Shown here one piece after another: positions 1 through 9,167 of a stretch of 64,000 bases of DNA. Source of the DNA: Terriglobales bacterium (GTDB taxonomy: Bacteria > Acidobacteriota > Terriglobia > Terriglobales > Acidobacteriaceae); the NCBI GenBank assembly GCA_015655585.1, contig JAATEV010000115.1, positions 1 through 64,000 on the forward strand, in the 5' to 3' direction. Positions within the stretch are counted from its first letter, which is position 1, and the number at the start of each line of letters is the position of its first letter. Made by a program: the position numbers and the translations under genes. A model generated the notes under the pieces. It searched no databases, was not told the DNA's origin, and saw nothing but the letters and a program-made list of their open reading frames with translations.

Positions 1-100
1 ATGCATATCGGTACAGCGTGTCGCCGCTGATGCCCAGATACTCCGACGCCTGCCGGATATCCATCACCTCGCGCACCATCGTCTGCACCGCACTAGCCAT
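1..100 (-). CDS. Partial HTH (excisionase/MerR-like) DNA-binding protein
   Basis: Only the first 33 codons lie in the window; the gene runs off the left edge. The start ATG at 98-100 has a GGAG ribosome site nine bases upstream. After a short leader the peptide reads MDIRQASEYLGISGDTLYRY, the typical opening of the helix-turn-helix found in excisionase-like and small MerR-like proteins (DIRQA..YLGIS..TLYRY). DNA binding is therefore likely. Whether this is an excisionase, a plasmid-type regulator or the N-terminus of a larger enzyme cannot be decided from the visible part. Confidence 0.6.
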   Translation of the reverse strand, partial: MASAVQTMVREVMDIRQASEYLGISGDTLYRYA

Positions 101-204
101 CACACATCTCCGCAAAAACGCATCAGGATCGTGCCGGGCAGCAACACCCCCGGCACCCTCTTTGTACCCCCTTTTCCTCCCCGGCACAACAAAAATCTCC
201 TGCA

Positions 205-1245
205 TTAACTAGAAGCTAACGGCTGTAACCCCTTCATTACCGCCAGTAAGGCCTCTCCCACCGTCCTCGTCTTCGCAATCGCATCGGCCAGCGGAATATC
301 CGTGATCTCCGTCCCCTTCAACACCACCAGCCGCCCAAACTTCCCCGCATGGGCCAGATCAATCGCCGCCACGCCATACCGCGTCGCCAGCATCCGGTCA
401 TAGGCCGTGGGAGTCCCTCCCCGCTGCGTATGCCCCAGGTTCACGCTCCGCGTCTCGTACCCCGTCCGCTTCTCGATCTCCTCCGCCAGCACCTGCCCAA
501 TCCCGCTCAACCGCACATGCCCAAACGAGTCCAGCTTCGTCCCATGCGACACCTGCTCCGTCTCCGGCAGCACCGCTCCCTCCGCCGCCACCACAATCGC
601 AAACTTCTTCCCATGCTCCCACCGATACCGCAGCAGCCTGCAAACCTCGTCCATATCAATCGGAATCTCCGGAACCAGGATCACGTCCGCCCCACCCGCA
701 ATCCCCGCCGTAATCGCGATCCACCCCGCATTCCGCCCCATCACCTCGCACACCAGCACCCGGTTATGCGCCTCCGCGGTCGAGTGCAGCCGATCCACCG
801 CCTCCGTAGCAACCGTCACGGCAGTATCAAATCCAAAACATACATCCGTCCCGTTCAAATCGTTATCAATCGTCTTCGGCACTCCCACGCACTTCACGCC
901 CATCTCGCTCAACGCCAGATTCACCGACTGCGTATCGTCCCCACCCAGCGCAATCAGCGCATCGATCCCATGCTTCACCAACACCTCCACGCACTTCTCC
1001 ACCCCACCCGGAATCTTCTTCACATTCGTCCGCGAAGATCGCAGAATCGTCCCGCCCCTATGCAGAATCCCCGAGGTCGTCTCCAGATTCAGCGGCATCG
1101 TCACATCGTCCAGCACGCCGCGCCAACCCTCCATAAACCCCACGAACTCGTCCCCATAGTGCAGAACCCCCTTCCGCACCACCGCCCGAATCACCGCATT
1201 CAGACCAGGACAATCTCCGCCGCCCGTCAACATTCCAATCCTCAT
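205..1245 (-). CDS. pfp: 6-phosphofructokinase, probably pyrophosphate-dependent
   Basis: 346 residues, the usual length of a bacterial PfkA-type enzyme, which phosphorylates fructose 6-phosphate at C1 in glycolysis. The N-terminus has the GGDCPGLN nucleotide/phosphate loop. The two positions that separate phosphoryl donors are visible: GGDDT (Asp where ATP enzymes have Gly) and PKTIDND (Lys where ATP enzymes have Gly). Both are the residues known from PPi-dependent members, so reversible PPi-dependent activity is the better prediction, although automated annotation often calls such proteins ATP-dependent. The start ATG is preceded by GGGAGG. No operon partner is obvious; the downstream gene is the partial HTH gene on the same strand. 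Confidence 0.88.
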   Translation of the reverse strand: MRIGMLTGGGDCPGLNAVIRAVVRKGVLHYGDEFVGFMEGWRGVLDDVTMPLNLETTSGILHRGGTILRSSRTNVKKIPGGVEKCVEVLVKHGIDALIALGGDDTQSVNLALSEMGVKCVGVPKTIDNDLNGTDVCFGFDTAVTVATEAVDRLHSTAEAHNRVLVCEVMGRNAGWIAITAGIAGGADVILVPEIPIDMDEVCRLLRYRWEHGKKFAIVVAAEGAVLPETEQVSHGTKLDSFGHVRLSGIGQVLAEEIEKRTGYETRSVNLGHTQRGGTPTAYDRMLATRYGVAAIDLAHAGKFGRLVVLKGTEITDIPLADAIAKTRTVGEALLAVMKGLQPLASS

Positions 1246-1320
1246 TCCAGCCTCCCGTGAACGCCAGAATCAACGACAGCGGAATCATACGCCGCCCCCG
1301 TCAATTCCTCACCACCCCAT

Positions 1321-2721
1321 TCAGCGAGTAGCCGCCAGAGCCTTCAACCTCCCGCGAAGCGCCGTCAAATCTGCATCCGAGAGATACCGCCCATCCGCCA
1401 CCACCCCCGCAATCGTCCGCGTGTTCCGAATATCCACCAGCGGATTCTCCTTCAGCAGCACCAGATCAGCCACCTTCCCCGCTTCTATCGTCCCAAAGTC
1501 CTTCGTCTTATTCAGGAACTTCGCCGGATTCAGCGTAGCCGTCTGCAAAGCCTCCAGCGGCGTGAACCCCGCGGCCACAAACCGCTCCAGCTCATGATGC
1601 AAACTGACCCCCGGAATCACATCCACCCCCGCCGGAGTATCCGTGCCCGCCAAAAACGGAACCCCCGCCTCATGCAGCTTCTTCACAATCGCCAACTCAT
1701 GCTCCACAAACTGCCGCCGCACCGCCACCGGGTCCTTATCCAGTGAACTCAAGATGCTCTTCCGAGCCGCCGGCCACTGCGTCACCACCCAGCTCTTCGC
1801 CGCATAACCAAGGTCCGGGTCTTTCGAGGTATCGATCACGTCCACCAGCCACTGTCCCCGCTCCCAATACAGCGTCGGACACTGCCAAACATGGTTCTTA
1901 GCCAGCAGATCAATAATCTTCTTCTCCCGCGCCGGATCATAAGTCTTCAGAAACATCCCAATCGCCTTAGTCCCGACAAAGTAATCCCCCTTCAGATACC
2001 TGTCCTCGTCCGGCGAACTGGCCTCAAAGATTCCAATCAAATGCTCGAACGACTTCTGCCCCGCCGCCACCGCCTCCGAGGCCCGAATCGCATCCGGCAC
2101 ATGCCCCTCAAACTCGATCCCGTCCTTCTTAGCCTCGGCCGCCACTCCAAAGTAAGCCTCTCTCGGCACACCCGATTGCACCTTCACAAAGTCCGCTCCA
2201 CCCCGCTTCAACAGGTCAACAGCCTTGCGCCCATCCTCCGCAGTAGTCAGCGCAATCGCAGCCTTATACGGAGTCTTAGGCCCATCCAGCATAGGCCCGG
2301 AGACCACCATCCGAGGCCCCAGCAGCCGATGCGCCGCAATCTCCTGCCGCCCACGAACAGCCGCCTCCAGCCCGCTCCCCATATCGCGAATCCCGGTAAT
2401 CCCATTCGCTATAAACAGAGGAATCGTAAGCTCGCTCCGCTCCACGTCCGTCTGGTCATAGACATGCGTATGCATGTCCCAAAGCCCCGGAATCAAATAC
2501 TCCCCCCGAGCATCCACCACCCGCCCTGCCGCGTGCGAATCCGTCGCCGAGCCACGAGAAACATGAACAATCCGGTTCCCCGAAATCACCACCGTAGTGT
2601 CCGGCTGAACCGAGCCATTCACAACATCAATCAACCGGGCATGAACAATCGTGATCGTCTGCGCCAAAACCACCGGCGCCCAAAAAGAAAGAGCAAGAAC
2701 CAACCCAGCAAGGATTTTCAC
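1321..2721 (-). CDS. Secreted amidohydrolase family protein (imidazolonepropionase-like)
   Basis: 466 residues. The N-terminus is a Sec-type signal peptide (Lys, hydrophobic stretch, cleavage near VLAQT), so the enzyme should be exported. Metal-site motifs of the amidohydrolase superfamily are in order: HTH in DMHTHVY, a Lys in DFVKVQ that could be carboxylated, His in EGHVPDA and KSFEHL, and Asp in LAGTDTPAG near the C-terminus. The family includes imidazolonepropionases, prolidase-like peptidases and other C-N hydrolases; the substrate cannot be named. The start is a GTG without a clear ribosome site, chosen because the signal peptide begins there. Confidence 0.8.
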   Translation of the reverse strand: MKILAGLVLALSFWAPVVLAQTITIVHARLIDVVNGSVQPDTTVVISGNRIVHVSRGSATDSHAAGRVVDARGEYLIPGLWDMHTHVYDQTDVERSELTIPLFIANGITGIRDMGSGLEAAVRGRQEIAAHRLLGPRMVVSGPMLDGPKTPYKAAIALTTAEDGRKAVDLLKRGGADFVKVQSGVPREAYFGVAAEAKKDGIEFEGHVPDAIRASEAVAAGQKSFEHLIGIFEASSPDEDRYLKGDYFVGTKAIGMFLKTYDPAREKKIIDLLAKNHVWQCPTLYWERGQWLVDVIDTSKDPDLGYAAKSWVVTQWPAARKSILSSLDKDPVAVRRQFVEHELAIVKKLHEAGVPFLAGTDTPAGVDVIPGVSLHHELERFVAAGFTPLEALQTATLNPAKFLNKTKDFGTIEAGKVADLVLLKENPLVDIRNTRTIAGVVADGRYLSDADLTALRGRLKALAATR

Positions 2722-2739
2722 ACGCTAATACTACCCAAA

Positions 2740-3119
2740 CTCCCGCCTTTGTCCTTGTTTGTTCTTTTGGTTTGTCATTCCCGAAGGGAATCTGCGTTTG
2801 CAGTTGTAGTTGCTGTTGTCTTCCAATCCTTGCCCACAAAAGGGGTGCCCCATCTTCGCGACGGCTTCATCGTCGCTAAGGTGGGAATGTAAACCTCTTC
2901 CAAGCCATCTCAAGCTTTTGCTGTTGTTCTTGTTGTTGCTGCTGTTCTTGCTGTTGCTTCTAGGTACCCCAAGGCTTCAGCCTTGGGTCTCACAAAACCC
3001 GTCGCGAAGCGACTACCGCTCTGCCGAAGGCCGGAGCAAAGCTCCGAAGGGCGAAGCGACCTGAATCATCGCCTTTGTTTTTTGCCGTTGCTGTTGTCTG
3101 TTCTTGCTTTTCCTGAACC
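2740..3119. repeat. Intergenic repeat island 1: stem-loops between TTGTTG-rich tags
   Basis: A 398-base gap without a credible gene. It holds pyrimidine/TTG-rich tags (about 2744-2820, 2925-2960, 3070-3110) and short perfect hairpins: CCCAAGGC-TTCA-GCCTTGGG near 2970-2990, GTCGC-GAA-GCGAC near 3000, CGGAGC-AAA-GCTCCG near 3030-3045 and TTCCC-GAA-GGGAA near 2780. The 25 bases at 3082-3106 recur identically at 61878-61902. Similar hairpin clusters occur at 29.8 kb. This looks like a dispersed intergenic repeat family, not a gene. Confidence 0.7.
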
Positions 3120-4136
3120 CTAAGCCCGCCACCAATCCGACCGCAACTCCACCCCATCCACCACCTCCGCAGGCTCTCCCGGAGCAGGCGACCACAGCCG
3201 AATCCCCTTCTCCGCCGCCAACTCCAACAGCCGCTCCATAGGCTGCCTCCACCCATGCAGAGCCAGATCAAACAACCCCCAATGAATCGGCATCATCAAC
3301 CCCTGCCCACCCAAAGCCTCAAACGCCCGCACCGCCCCATCCGGCCCAAGGTGAATCCCATCCCAAAGCGCATCGAACGCCCCGATCTCCAGCATCGTCA
3401 GGTCGAACGGCCCATACTCCGAGCCAATCTCCGCAAACCCCTCCCACCACCCCGAGTCCGCGCCAAAGTACACCTTATGCCGAGCCCCCTTCAGCACAAA
3501 AGCCGACCACAACGTTTCGAACCGGTTGAACAAACTACGCCCGGAGAAATGCCGCGTAGGCACCGCCGTAATCTCCAGACGCCCACCGGCAATCGACACC
3601 GACTGCGTCCAGTCCAGTTCCACAATCCGCCGCGAAGAGACCCCAAACTCCCGCAGAATCTCCCCCACCCCCAGCGAAGTCACCCACTGCGTCTCCCGCA
3701 TCGACTCCATCTTCGCCAGACGCCGGATCGTCTCCTCGCCCAGATGGTCATAGTGGTCGTGCGACACCACCACCGCATCCACCACCGGCAGGTCCTCCAG
3801 CCGCAGCGGAGGCGCAAAGAACCTCTTCGGCCCGGCCCACCGCATCGGCGAGGCCCGTTCGTCCCACACCGGGTCCATCAGCAGCCGCACGCCATCCACC
3901 TCCAACACCGCGGAAGAATGGCCCATCCACGTCACCCGCAGCCCGCTCTGCGGCTCCACGGCATACCGCGAAACATCCGTAACGAACGGCCCCGGAGCCT
4001 GCCGCGGCACCGTCTCTTCTTTATTGGTCAGGTAACGCGGCAGAGCCTCAAAGACCGTGCTGAAACCGCCAATCTGCGTAGGAATCGGATTCAAAAATCG
4101 CCGTCCCGCCCTCTTAGCCCGCCCCAGCAAACTCAT
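3120..4136 (-). CDS. MBL-fold metal-dependent hydrolase (NAPE-PLD/UlaG-like)
   Basis: About 338 residues. A metallo-beta-lactamase fold is indicated by TWMGHSSAVLEVDG (first strands), the metal motif HDHYDH, a following His in PTRHFSG, an Asp in YFGADSGW and a late His in MPIHWGLF. This arrangement matches the MBL subgroup containing N-acylphosphatidylethanolamine phospholipase D and related phosphodiesterases. No signal peptide is evident, so it is probably cytoplasmic. The ATG at 4134-4136 is chosen because GGGAGAG lies just upstream; an in-frame TTG six codons earlier is less likely. It shares strand and spacing with the GNAT and acyl-CoA synthetase genes upstream and may be co-transcribed. 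Substrate unknown. Confidence 0.8.
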   Translation of the reverse strand: MSLLGRAKRAGRRFLNPIPTQIGGFSTVFEALPRYLTNKEETVPRQAPGPFVTDVSRYAVEPQSGLRVTWMGHSSAVLEVDGVRLLMDPVWDERASPMRWAGPKRFFAPPLRLEDLPVVDAVVVSHDHYDHLGEETIRRLAKMESMRETQWVTSLGVGEILREFGVSSRRIVELDWTQSVSIAGGRLEITAVPTRHFSGRSLFNRFETLWSAFVLKGARHKVYFGADSGWWEGFAEIGSEYGPFDLTMLEIGAFDALWDGIHLGPDGAVRAFEALGGQGLMMPIHWGLFDLALHGWRQPMERLLELAAEKGIRLWSPAPGEPAEVVDGVELRSDWWRA

Positions 4137-4170
4137 CGTCTCTCCCACATCCAACTCATCTCAGAATCCA

Positions 4171-4659
4171 CTAAGAAGCCAGCATCAGCTCCATATAAAC
4201 GTTCGCCCGCGCATAGGGCGAAGGCACCACCCGCTCCGGAGGAAGATGCGTAAACCCTGCCGATTCATACAAATGCACAGCGTCCTTCAACCCGGTGTTC
4301 GTCTCCAGATACAACGACACTGCTCCCAGGGCCCGCCCCTGCTCAATCACATACTCCAGCATCCTGCGGCCAATCCCCAGCCCGCGGCACCGCTCCGCCA
4401 CCGTCATCTTCCCCACCTCAAAGACGCCCGGCCGCATCACCAGCAAAGCGCAGCATCCCACCACATCTCCATCCATCTCCACCAGGTAAATCTGCCCGCC
4501 TTTCCGCAGAATATACCCCTCAGGATCAGCCAGAGACTTCACATCCTGCGGCTCCAGAACAAAATTTTTCCTGATCCAATCCTCATTCAATTCACGAAAT
4601 GCCGCCGCATCTCCCGGCCGAAAACTCCGCATCTCGATCACCGGCTTCAACCCAGACAT
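4171..4659 (-). CDS. GNAT family N-acetyltransferase
   Basis: About 162 residues. The acetyl-CoA-binding signature is clear in the second half (KMTVAERCRGLGIGRRMLEY), followed by the typical LYLETNTGLKDAVHLYESAGF beta-strand/helix, here split at LETN and YESAGF. It resembles small-molecule GNAT enzymes, but the acceptor is unknown. The ATG at 4657-4659 has GAGG upstream; an upstream in-frame TTG is less convincing. It sits between the acyl-CoA synthetase and the MBL hydrolase on the same strand. Confidence 0.85.
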   Translation of the reverse strand: MSGLKPVIEMRSFRPGDAAAFRELNEDWIRKNFVLEPQDVKSLADPEGYILRKGGQIYLVEMDGDVVGCCALLVMRPGVFEVGKMTVAERCRGLGIGRRMLEYVIEQGRALGAVSLYLETNTGLKDAVHLYESAGFTHLPPERVVPSPYARANVYMELMLAS

Positions 4660-4722
4660 CCCAACCTCTTCCAATGCAATACCTTCCAATCCATCCTCTT
4701 TTTTAATTTTAAATCACCGAAC

Positions 4723-6510
4723 CTACTTCGAAGCAGTAGCCTCATCGCGATACAACGCCCCAATCTCCTTCGCATATCTCGACACCACCACGCGCCGCTT
4801 CAGCTTCATGCTCGGCGTCAGCGTACCGTCCTCCACGCTCCACTCCTCCGGAACAATGTGGATGCGCTTCATACTCTCGAAGTTCGCCAACCCCGCATTC
4901 ACCTTACCCACAATCTCCTTGTAAATCTTCACCACCTTAGCGTCTTTCACCAGCGCCGCACGGTCCTCCGTAGCGATCCCCTGCCCCTTCGCCCACTCTT
5001 CCAGAGCCGCAAAGTTCGGCGAAATCAATACGCTGACGAACTTATGTTTGTCCCCCACCATCGCCGCCTGCGCCACCAGCACATTCGCCTTCAACCGATT
5101 CTCAATCGGCTGCGGAGCAATAAACTTCCCACCGCTCGTCTTCAGCAACTCCTTCTTCCTGTCCGTAATCGACAGAAACCCATCGCCATCGATCTTCCCG
5201 ATGTCCCCGGTCCTGAACCATCCATCCGCCGTAAATGCCTCAGCCGTCTCCTTCTCGTTTTTCCAGTAGCCTTTGAAGATCGAAGGCCCCTTCAGCTCCA
5301 GCTCTCCGTCTTCCGCAAACCTGCACTGCACATTTTCAAGCGCCTTGCCCACCGTACCAATTCGGTTCGCCCTCGGATAATTCAACGCAACGACAGGCGA
5401 AGTCTCGGTCAGTCCATACCCTTCGAAGATGCAGATCCCCACATCCGCAAACCATCCAGCCGTATCCATCCCCAGCGGCGCACCACCCGAGATAAACACC
5501 TCCGCGCATCCACCAAAGGCCTCGCGAATCTTCGAGTACACCAGCTTATTCGCCAGCTTCCACGCCAGCCCACCCGGCGTTCTTCCCTCTACAATCTCGG
5601 CCCTGTGCGCCTTCCCCGTGCGAACCGCCCACGCCAGAATCCGTGATTTCACCGGAGAATGCGCCGACTTCCCCTCCACTGCCTGACGAATCTTCTCGTA
5701 CACCCTCGGCACAGCAACAAAGACCGTAGGTTGAATCGCCTTCATCGCATGGGGCAGATGGTCGAACTTCGGGCAATAAGCCAGTTGCACCTCATTGCAT
5801 AGCATCGCCAGATCAAGATGCCGCGCCGTCACATGCGACAGCGGCAGAAATGAGATGCAGCGGTCCTTCTCCGAAAATTGAAATGCCCCCGTCGAAAGAT
5901 TGACATTGCTTGCCAGATTCCCATGCGTCAGCATCACACCCTTCGGCTCGCCCGTCGTTCCCGACGTATAAATAATGGTCGCAAGATCCTCCGGCCCCAC
6001 CTGCTTCAGCATCGCGTCAAACTCTGCGTCCCGCGCCTGCTTCGACGCTGCTCCTTCCATCAGCGTTGAAAAGTTCTCCGCGCCATCAAAGGAACCCGCG
6101 TCCATCACCACCACATGCTCCAGCTCCGGAAGTTCGCCCGCACCCACAACCTTTTCGTACATCTCCTTCGACGACACAACCGCCACCTTCGCTCCCGAGT
6201 TCCGCAACATGAACCCGATCTGCTCCGGAGTCAACGTCGGATACAGCGGCACATCCACTCCGCCAATCGCCAGAACCGCAAAGTCCGTTACCTGCCACTC
6301 CCACCGGTTCTCCGCGAGGATCGCCACCCGGTCCCCCTTCCCCACACCCCATCCGCGCAGTACGTCCGCCAACGCGCGGACTCGCCCATACAAATCCTTC
6401 GAAGTGATCGGCGCCCACTCCCCACCCGTCTCCTGCCGGAGCATGACAGCCCTGTCTCCGCGCGCCGTAGTCAACGCCAGAACGTCATTTACCGTGACTA
6501 AATTGAACAT
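4723..6510 (-). CDS. fadD: Long-chain fatty acid-CoA ligase (AMP-forming)
   Basis: 595 residues, normal for FadD15-type ligases. It should activate fatty acids to acyl-CoA through an acyl-adenylate. The AMP-binding P-loop IIYTSGTTGEPKGVMLTHG, the GYGLTETSP adenine-site motif, the hinge motif FRTGDIG and the C-terminal DRKKELLKTSGGKFIAPQ segment with the conserved Lys are all present. The start ATG is preceded by GGAGAG. Downstream on the same strand lie the GNAT and MBL genes; upstream is the divergent manganese regulator gene. A housekeeping lipid role is most likely. Confidence 0.9.
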   Translation of the reverse strand: MFNLVTVNDVLALTTARGDRAVMLRQETGGEWAPITSKDLYGRVRALADVLRGWGVGKGDRVAILAENRWEWQVTDFAVLAIGGVDVPLYPTLTPEQIGFMLRNSGAKVAVVSSKEMYEKVVGAGELPELEHVVVMDAGSFDGAENFSTLMEGAASKQARDAEFDAMLKQVGPEDLATIIYTSGTTGEPKGVMLTHGNLASNVNLSTGAFQFSEKDRCISFLPLSHVTARHLDLAMLCNEVQLAYCPKFDHLPHAMKAIQPTVFVAVPRVYEKIRQAVEGKSAHSPVKSRILAWAVRTGKAHRAEIVEGRTPGGLAWKLANKLVYSKIREAFGGCAEVFISGGAPLGMDTAGWFADVGICIFEGYGLTETSPVVALNYPRANRIGTVGKALENVQCRFAEDGELELKGPSIFKGYWKNEKETAEAFTADGWFRTGDIGKIDGDGFLSITDRKKELLKTSGGKFIAPQPIENRLKANVLVAQAAMVGDKHKFVSVLISPNFAALEEWAKGQGIATEDRAALVKDAKVVKIYKEIVGKVNAGLANFESMKRIHIVPEEWSVEDGTLTPSMKLKRRVVVSRYAKEIGALYRDEATASK

Positions 6511-6637
6511 GCACTCTCCAGGCAGCTACCACCGCCAGAGGCATTATTGCAGCAATTTGCGACACTCTCCACCCGACTATGAAAGAAACAAGATCGTCAG
6601 CAAAGGAACCAATCCGCATACCTGCCGAATCCCTGGG

Positions 6638-6672
6638 ATGACAACTCCAGTAAACCGTGGTTAACTATCTAC
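6638..6672 (+). promoter_or_regulatory. Promoter and candidate metal-responsive operator of the mntR-like gene
   Basis: A -35-like ATGACA (6638-6643) and a -10-like TAACTA (6662-6667) are separated by 18 bases. A near-palindrome TAAACC-GT-GGTTAA overlaps the -10, ending in GGTTAAC (6659-6665). The same GGTTAAC core recurs before the mntH gene. The start ATG at 6674 has no ribosome site and lies close to the predicted transcript start, so the message may be leaderless. The promoter assignment is inference. Confidence 0.5.
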
Positions 6673-6673
6673 G

Positions 6674-7354
6674 ATGCAAGCCGAACTTTCAGTCTCCCGC
6701 GAAGATTACCTCAAGGCCATCATCGAAGCCGAGAGCGAAGGACACAACGTCGTCCCGGTGCTGCTCTCCCAGTGGCTCGACGTTTCTCCTCCCGCCGTCA
6801 CCAAGGCGATCCGGCGGCTTCGTGAAGATGGTTTTGTTGAATCCAAAGGAGAAAGTTCTCTCGCGCTGACGGCCAAAGGAAGGCAGGTCGCGCATCGCAC
6901 CGCATTTCGCCATCATCTCGTCGAGCGCATGTTGTCAGAGATCTTCGGAATGGAGTGGCACCAGATCCACGCCGAAGCGGAGCGCCTGGAGCACGTCATC
7001 TCCCCCGAGTTCGAGCAGAAGCTCGTTGAAAAACTAGGGGCAGAGGGCGATTGTCCCCATGGAAACGGCGTATTGCCGGAGACCCCGGCCCAGATAAAGC
7101 GTCGTGGCCTGATTCCGCTCTCTGAAGCAGAAGAGGGCTCCCTTTATACCATCGCGCGGCTCTACGAACGAGACACAAAGCTTCTGGAGTTCTTTCACAA
7201 ACTCGGTCTCGGACCCGATGTGACCCTGCGCTTCGTCGAAAGAAACTACGACGAAACCCTCAAGCTCGATCTAGGAAAAGAACAGGTCATCCTAGGCCAA
7301 TCCGCGGCACAGAGGATCTGGGTCAAACCAGCCTCTCCTAAGAAAAGAAACTAG
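6674..7354 (+). CDS. mntR: DtxR/MntR-family metal-dependent transcriptional repressor
   Basis: 226 residues. The N-terminal winged helix (about 8-70, LSQWLDVSPPAVTKAIRRL) is followed by the dimerisation/metal domain (about 75-140) and a C-terminal FeoA/SH3-like domain (about 165-220). In the metal site AERLEHV, a Glu occupies the position that is Cys in iron-sensing DtxR (ACRWEHV), as in manganese-sensing MntR. With the Nramp transporter immediately downstream, a manganese repressor is the best reading. It probably represses itself and the transporter through the GGTTAAC elements in both upstream regions. Iron sensing cannot be excluded from sequence alone. Confidence 0.85.
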   Translation: MQAELSVSREDYLKAIIEAESEGHNVVPVLLSQWLDVSPPAVTKAIRRLREDGFVESKGESSLALTAKGRQVAHRTAFRHHLVERMLSEIFGMEWHQIHAEAERLEHVISPEFEQKLVEKLGAEGDCPHGNGVLPETPAQIKRRGLIPLSEAEEGSLYTIARLYERDTKLLEFFHKLGLGPDVTLRFVERNYDETLKLDLGKEQVILGQSAAQRIWVKPASPKKRN

Positions 7355-7370
7355 GATTACATATTTTTTA

Positions 7371-7400
7371 TTATCCTCGGTTAACCTGACATGGCATAAT
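7371..7400 (+). promoter_or_regulatory. Candidate operator/promoter before mntH
   Basis: GGTTAACC, an 8-base perfect palindrome, lies at 7379-7386, followed by a -10-like CATAAT at 7395-7400. The core matches the element in front of the mntR-like gene 28 bases upstream of which this short gap begins. Position between -35 and -10 fits repression by a metal-bound DtxR-type protein. If CATAAT is the -10, translation must begin at the ATG at 7432 and not at the in-frame ATG at 7399. Confidence 0.5.
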
Positions 7401-7431
7401 GTACGAAACCTGGAAAGGTGTATGTGCGTTC

Positions 7432-8760
7432 ATGCCCCTATTGCGCGAAACAGAGCTAACTGAGCTGGCAGCGTCAGATCCGCCTCTCTCCCGAGTGCGT
7501 CTTTCTGATTCGCGCAATTTCTGGCGCCGCCTGCTCGGCTTCCTTGGCCCCGGATTTCTGATCTCTGTCGGCTACATGGATCCCGGCAACTGGGCCACCG
7601 ACATCGCTGGCGGCTCAAAATACGGCTATACGCTTCTCTTCGTCATCATGCTGTCGAACCTGATGGCAATCCTCCTCCAGAGCCTCTCGCTGAAGCTCGG
7701 CATCACGACCGAGCGAGACCTCGCGCAGACATGTCGCGAATCCTACAGCCGCACCACCACAATCTTTCTATGGATCTTCGCAGAGATTGCCATCGCGGCC
7801 TGCGATCTCGCCGAAGTCCTCGGATCCGCGATTGCGTTGCAACTCCTCTTCCACATCCCTCTTGTTCTGGGAGTGATGCTTACAAGCGCCGATGTCCTGC
7901 TTCTCCTCCTTTTGCAGAATCGAGGCTTTCGTCGGCTTGAAGCATTGGTGATTACCTTGATTGCAACGATCTCCGTCCTCTTTGGCATCGAAATCGTTCT
8001 CTCTCGTCCAGAGTGGGGCATGATCCTCAGCAATCTGCTCATTCCTCGATCCGCCATCGTCACCAACAGCGACATGCTCTATATCGCGATCGGCATTCTC
8101 GGAGCCACCGTGATGCCGCACAACCTCTACCTTCACTCCGCCATCGTGCAGACACGCGACTACGAACGCACCTCCGAGGGCAAGAGAGAGGCAATTCGTT
8201 TTGCGAACATCGACTCGGCGACTGCGCTCATGCTGGCTCTCTTCGTCAATGCAGCCATCCTTATCGTGTCGGCTGCGGTCTTTCATCGCGGCGGCCACTT
8301 TGAAGTAGCGGAGATTGGAGACGCTTACAAACTGCTCTCTCCCATGCTTGGAGTCGGCGCTGCCAGCACCATGTTCGCGATCGCGCTGCTGGCATCCGGA
8401 CAAAACTCCACGATCACTGGAACGCTGGCCGGACAAGTCATCATGGAAGGCTTTCTACAGATCCGGCTCAAGCCGTGGCTGCGGCGACTGATTACAAGGC
8501 TACTGGCAGTCATTCCAGCGGTGATCGTTACGATTCTCTACGGCGAGCGCGGGACGGCGAGCCTGCTCCTCCTGAGTCAGGTCGTCCTCAGTATGCAGCT
8601 CAGTTTCGCCGTATTCCCGCTCGTCAAATTCACCAGCGACCGCACTCTCATGGGAGAGTTCACAAACCGGACATCGCTCAAATACCTGAGCTATGCCGTG
8701 GCCTGCCTCATCGCCGTTCTGAATCTCTGGCTACTTGCACAGACCTTCCGTAGTCACTAA
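7432..8760 (+). CDS. mntH: Nramp-family divalent metal (Mn2+/Fe2+) transporter
   Basis: About 442 residues with eleven or so hydrophobic helices. The hallmark first-helix motif MDPGNWATD and the sixth-helix [10 protein letters not shown] motif, which coordinate the metal, are intact, so it should be a functional proton-coupled Mn2+ importer in the inner membrane. The ATG at 7432 has GGAAAGG 13 bases upstream; an in-frame ATG at 7399 overlaps the predicted -10 and lacks a ribosome site. The gene follows the MntR-like repressor by about 75 bases and carries the shared GGTTAAC element, which supports manganese-controlled expression. Confidence 0.93.
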   Translation: MPLLRETELTELAASDPPLSRVRLSDSRNFWRRLLGFLGPGFLISVGYMDPGNWATDIAGGSKYGYTLLFVIMLSNLMAILLQSLSLKLGITTERDLAQTCRESYSRTTTIFLWIFAEIAIAACDLAEVLGSAIALQLLFHIPLVLGVMLTSADVLLLLLLQNRGFRRLEALVITLIATISVLFGIEIVLSRPEWGMILSNLLIPRSAIVTNSDMLYIAIGILGATVMPHNLYLHSAIVQTRDYERTSEGKREAIRFANIDSATALMLALFVNAAILIVSAAVFHRGGHFEVAEIGDAYKLLSPMLGVGAASTMFAIALLASGQNSTITGTLAGQVIMEGFLQIRLKPWLRRLITRLLAVIPAVIVTILYGERGTASLLLLSQVVLSMQLSFAVFPLVKFTSDRTLMGEFTNRTSLKYLSYAVACLIAVLNLWLLAQTFRSH

Positions 8761-8804
8761 TCTTCCACTGCAAGCCTGCCGTCGTAGCCATCTCCGTTCT
8801 TCGC

Positions 8805-9140
8805 CTAGACGGTTTCATCTTCTACCGTTGCAGTCGGAGCATTCTTCTTCACGGATTCGATCCCGTTTTCCCGTGCCGATTCGCTGCTGTAGCTCTCGCT
8901 GGAGCCAATCACTTCGCCATTGCCCGCCTTCCGATTGAAGCGCGGATGTCCCGATTTATCAGTCTTCCTCTCGTATCTTCCATCCAGAGGAGCGTTCTTT
9001 TTCACTGACTCAATCCCATTCAAAGCCGAAGCCTTGGCTTTATACAACTCACTTGTAAGAATCGTCTCTCCATTCCCTGCCTTCAGGTTGAAGCGAAACT
9101 GTCCGTCGGAAGACTTCTTAATTACGAACTTAGCGGCCAT
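8805..9140 (-). CDS. YegP/DUF1508 family protein (two repeats)
   Basis: 111 residues built of two DUF1508 units: residues about 4-50 (FVIKKSSDGQFRFNLKAGNG) and about 58-100 (a second unit with RFNRKAGNGEVIGSSE). Each unit ends with a similar NGIESVKKNAP. This duplicated beta-rich fold is that of YegP, a small widespread cytoplasmic protein of unknown function that is often stress-linked. The ATG at 9138-9140 has a GAGGG ribosome site. It shows no operon with neighbours. Confidence 0.88.
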   Translation of the reverse strand: MAAKFVIKKSSDGQFRFNLKAGNGETILTSELYKAKASALNGIESVKKNAPLDGRYERKTDKSGHPRFNRKAGNGEVIGSSESYSSESARENGIESVKKNAPTATVEDETV

Positions 9141-9167
9141 GGCGCACCCTCGTTTCTATAGTTAGTT

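Noticed and set aside
349-1260. Long open frame antisense to the phosphofructokinase gene
   Set aside because: It is an Arg/His/Pro-rich mirror of a GC-rich gene with C/G-ending codons; no domain and no ribosome site. Similar mirror frames over most other genes were discarded for the same reason.
1891-2892. Long open frame antisense to the amidohydrolase
   Set aside because: Composition is typical of a shadow frame, and the opposite strand has signal peptide and metal motifs.
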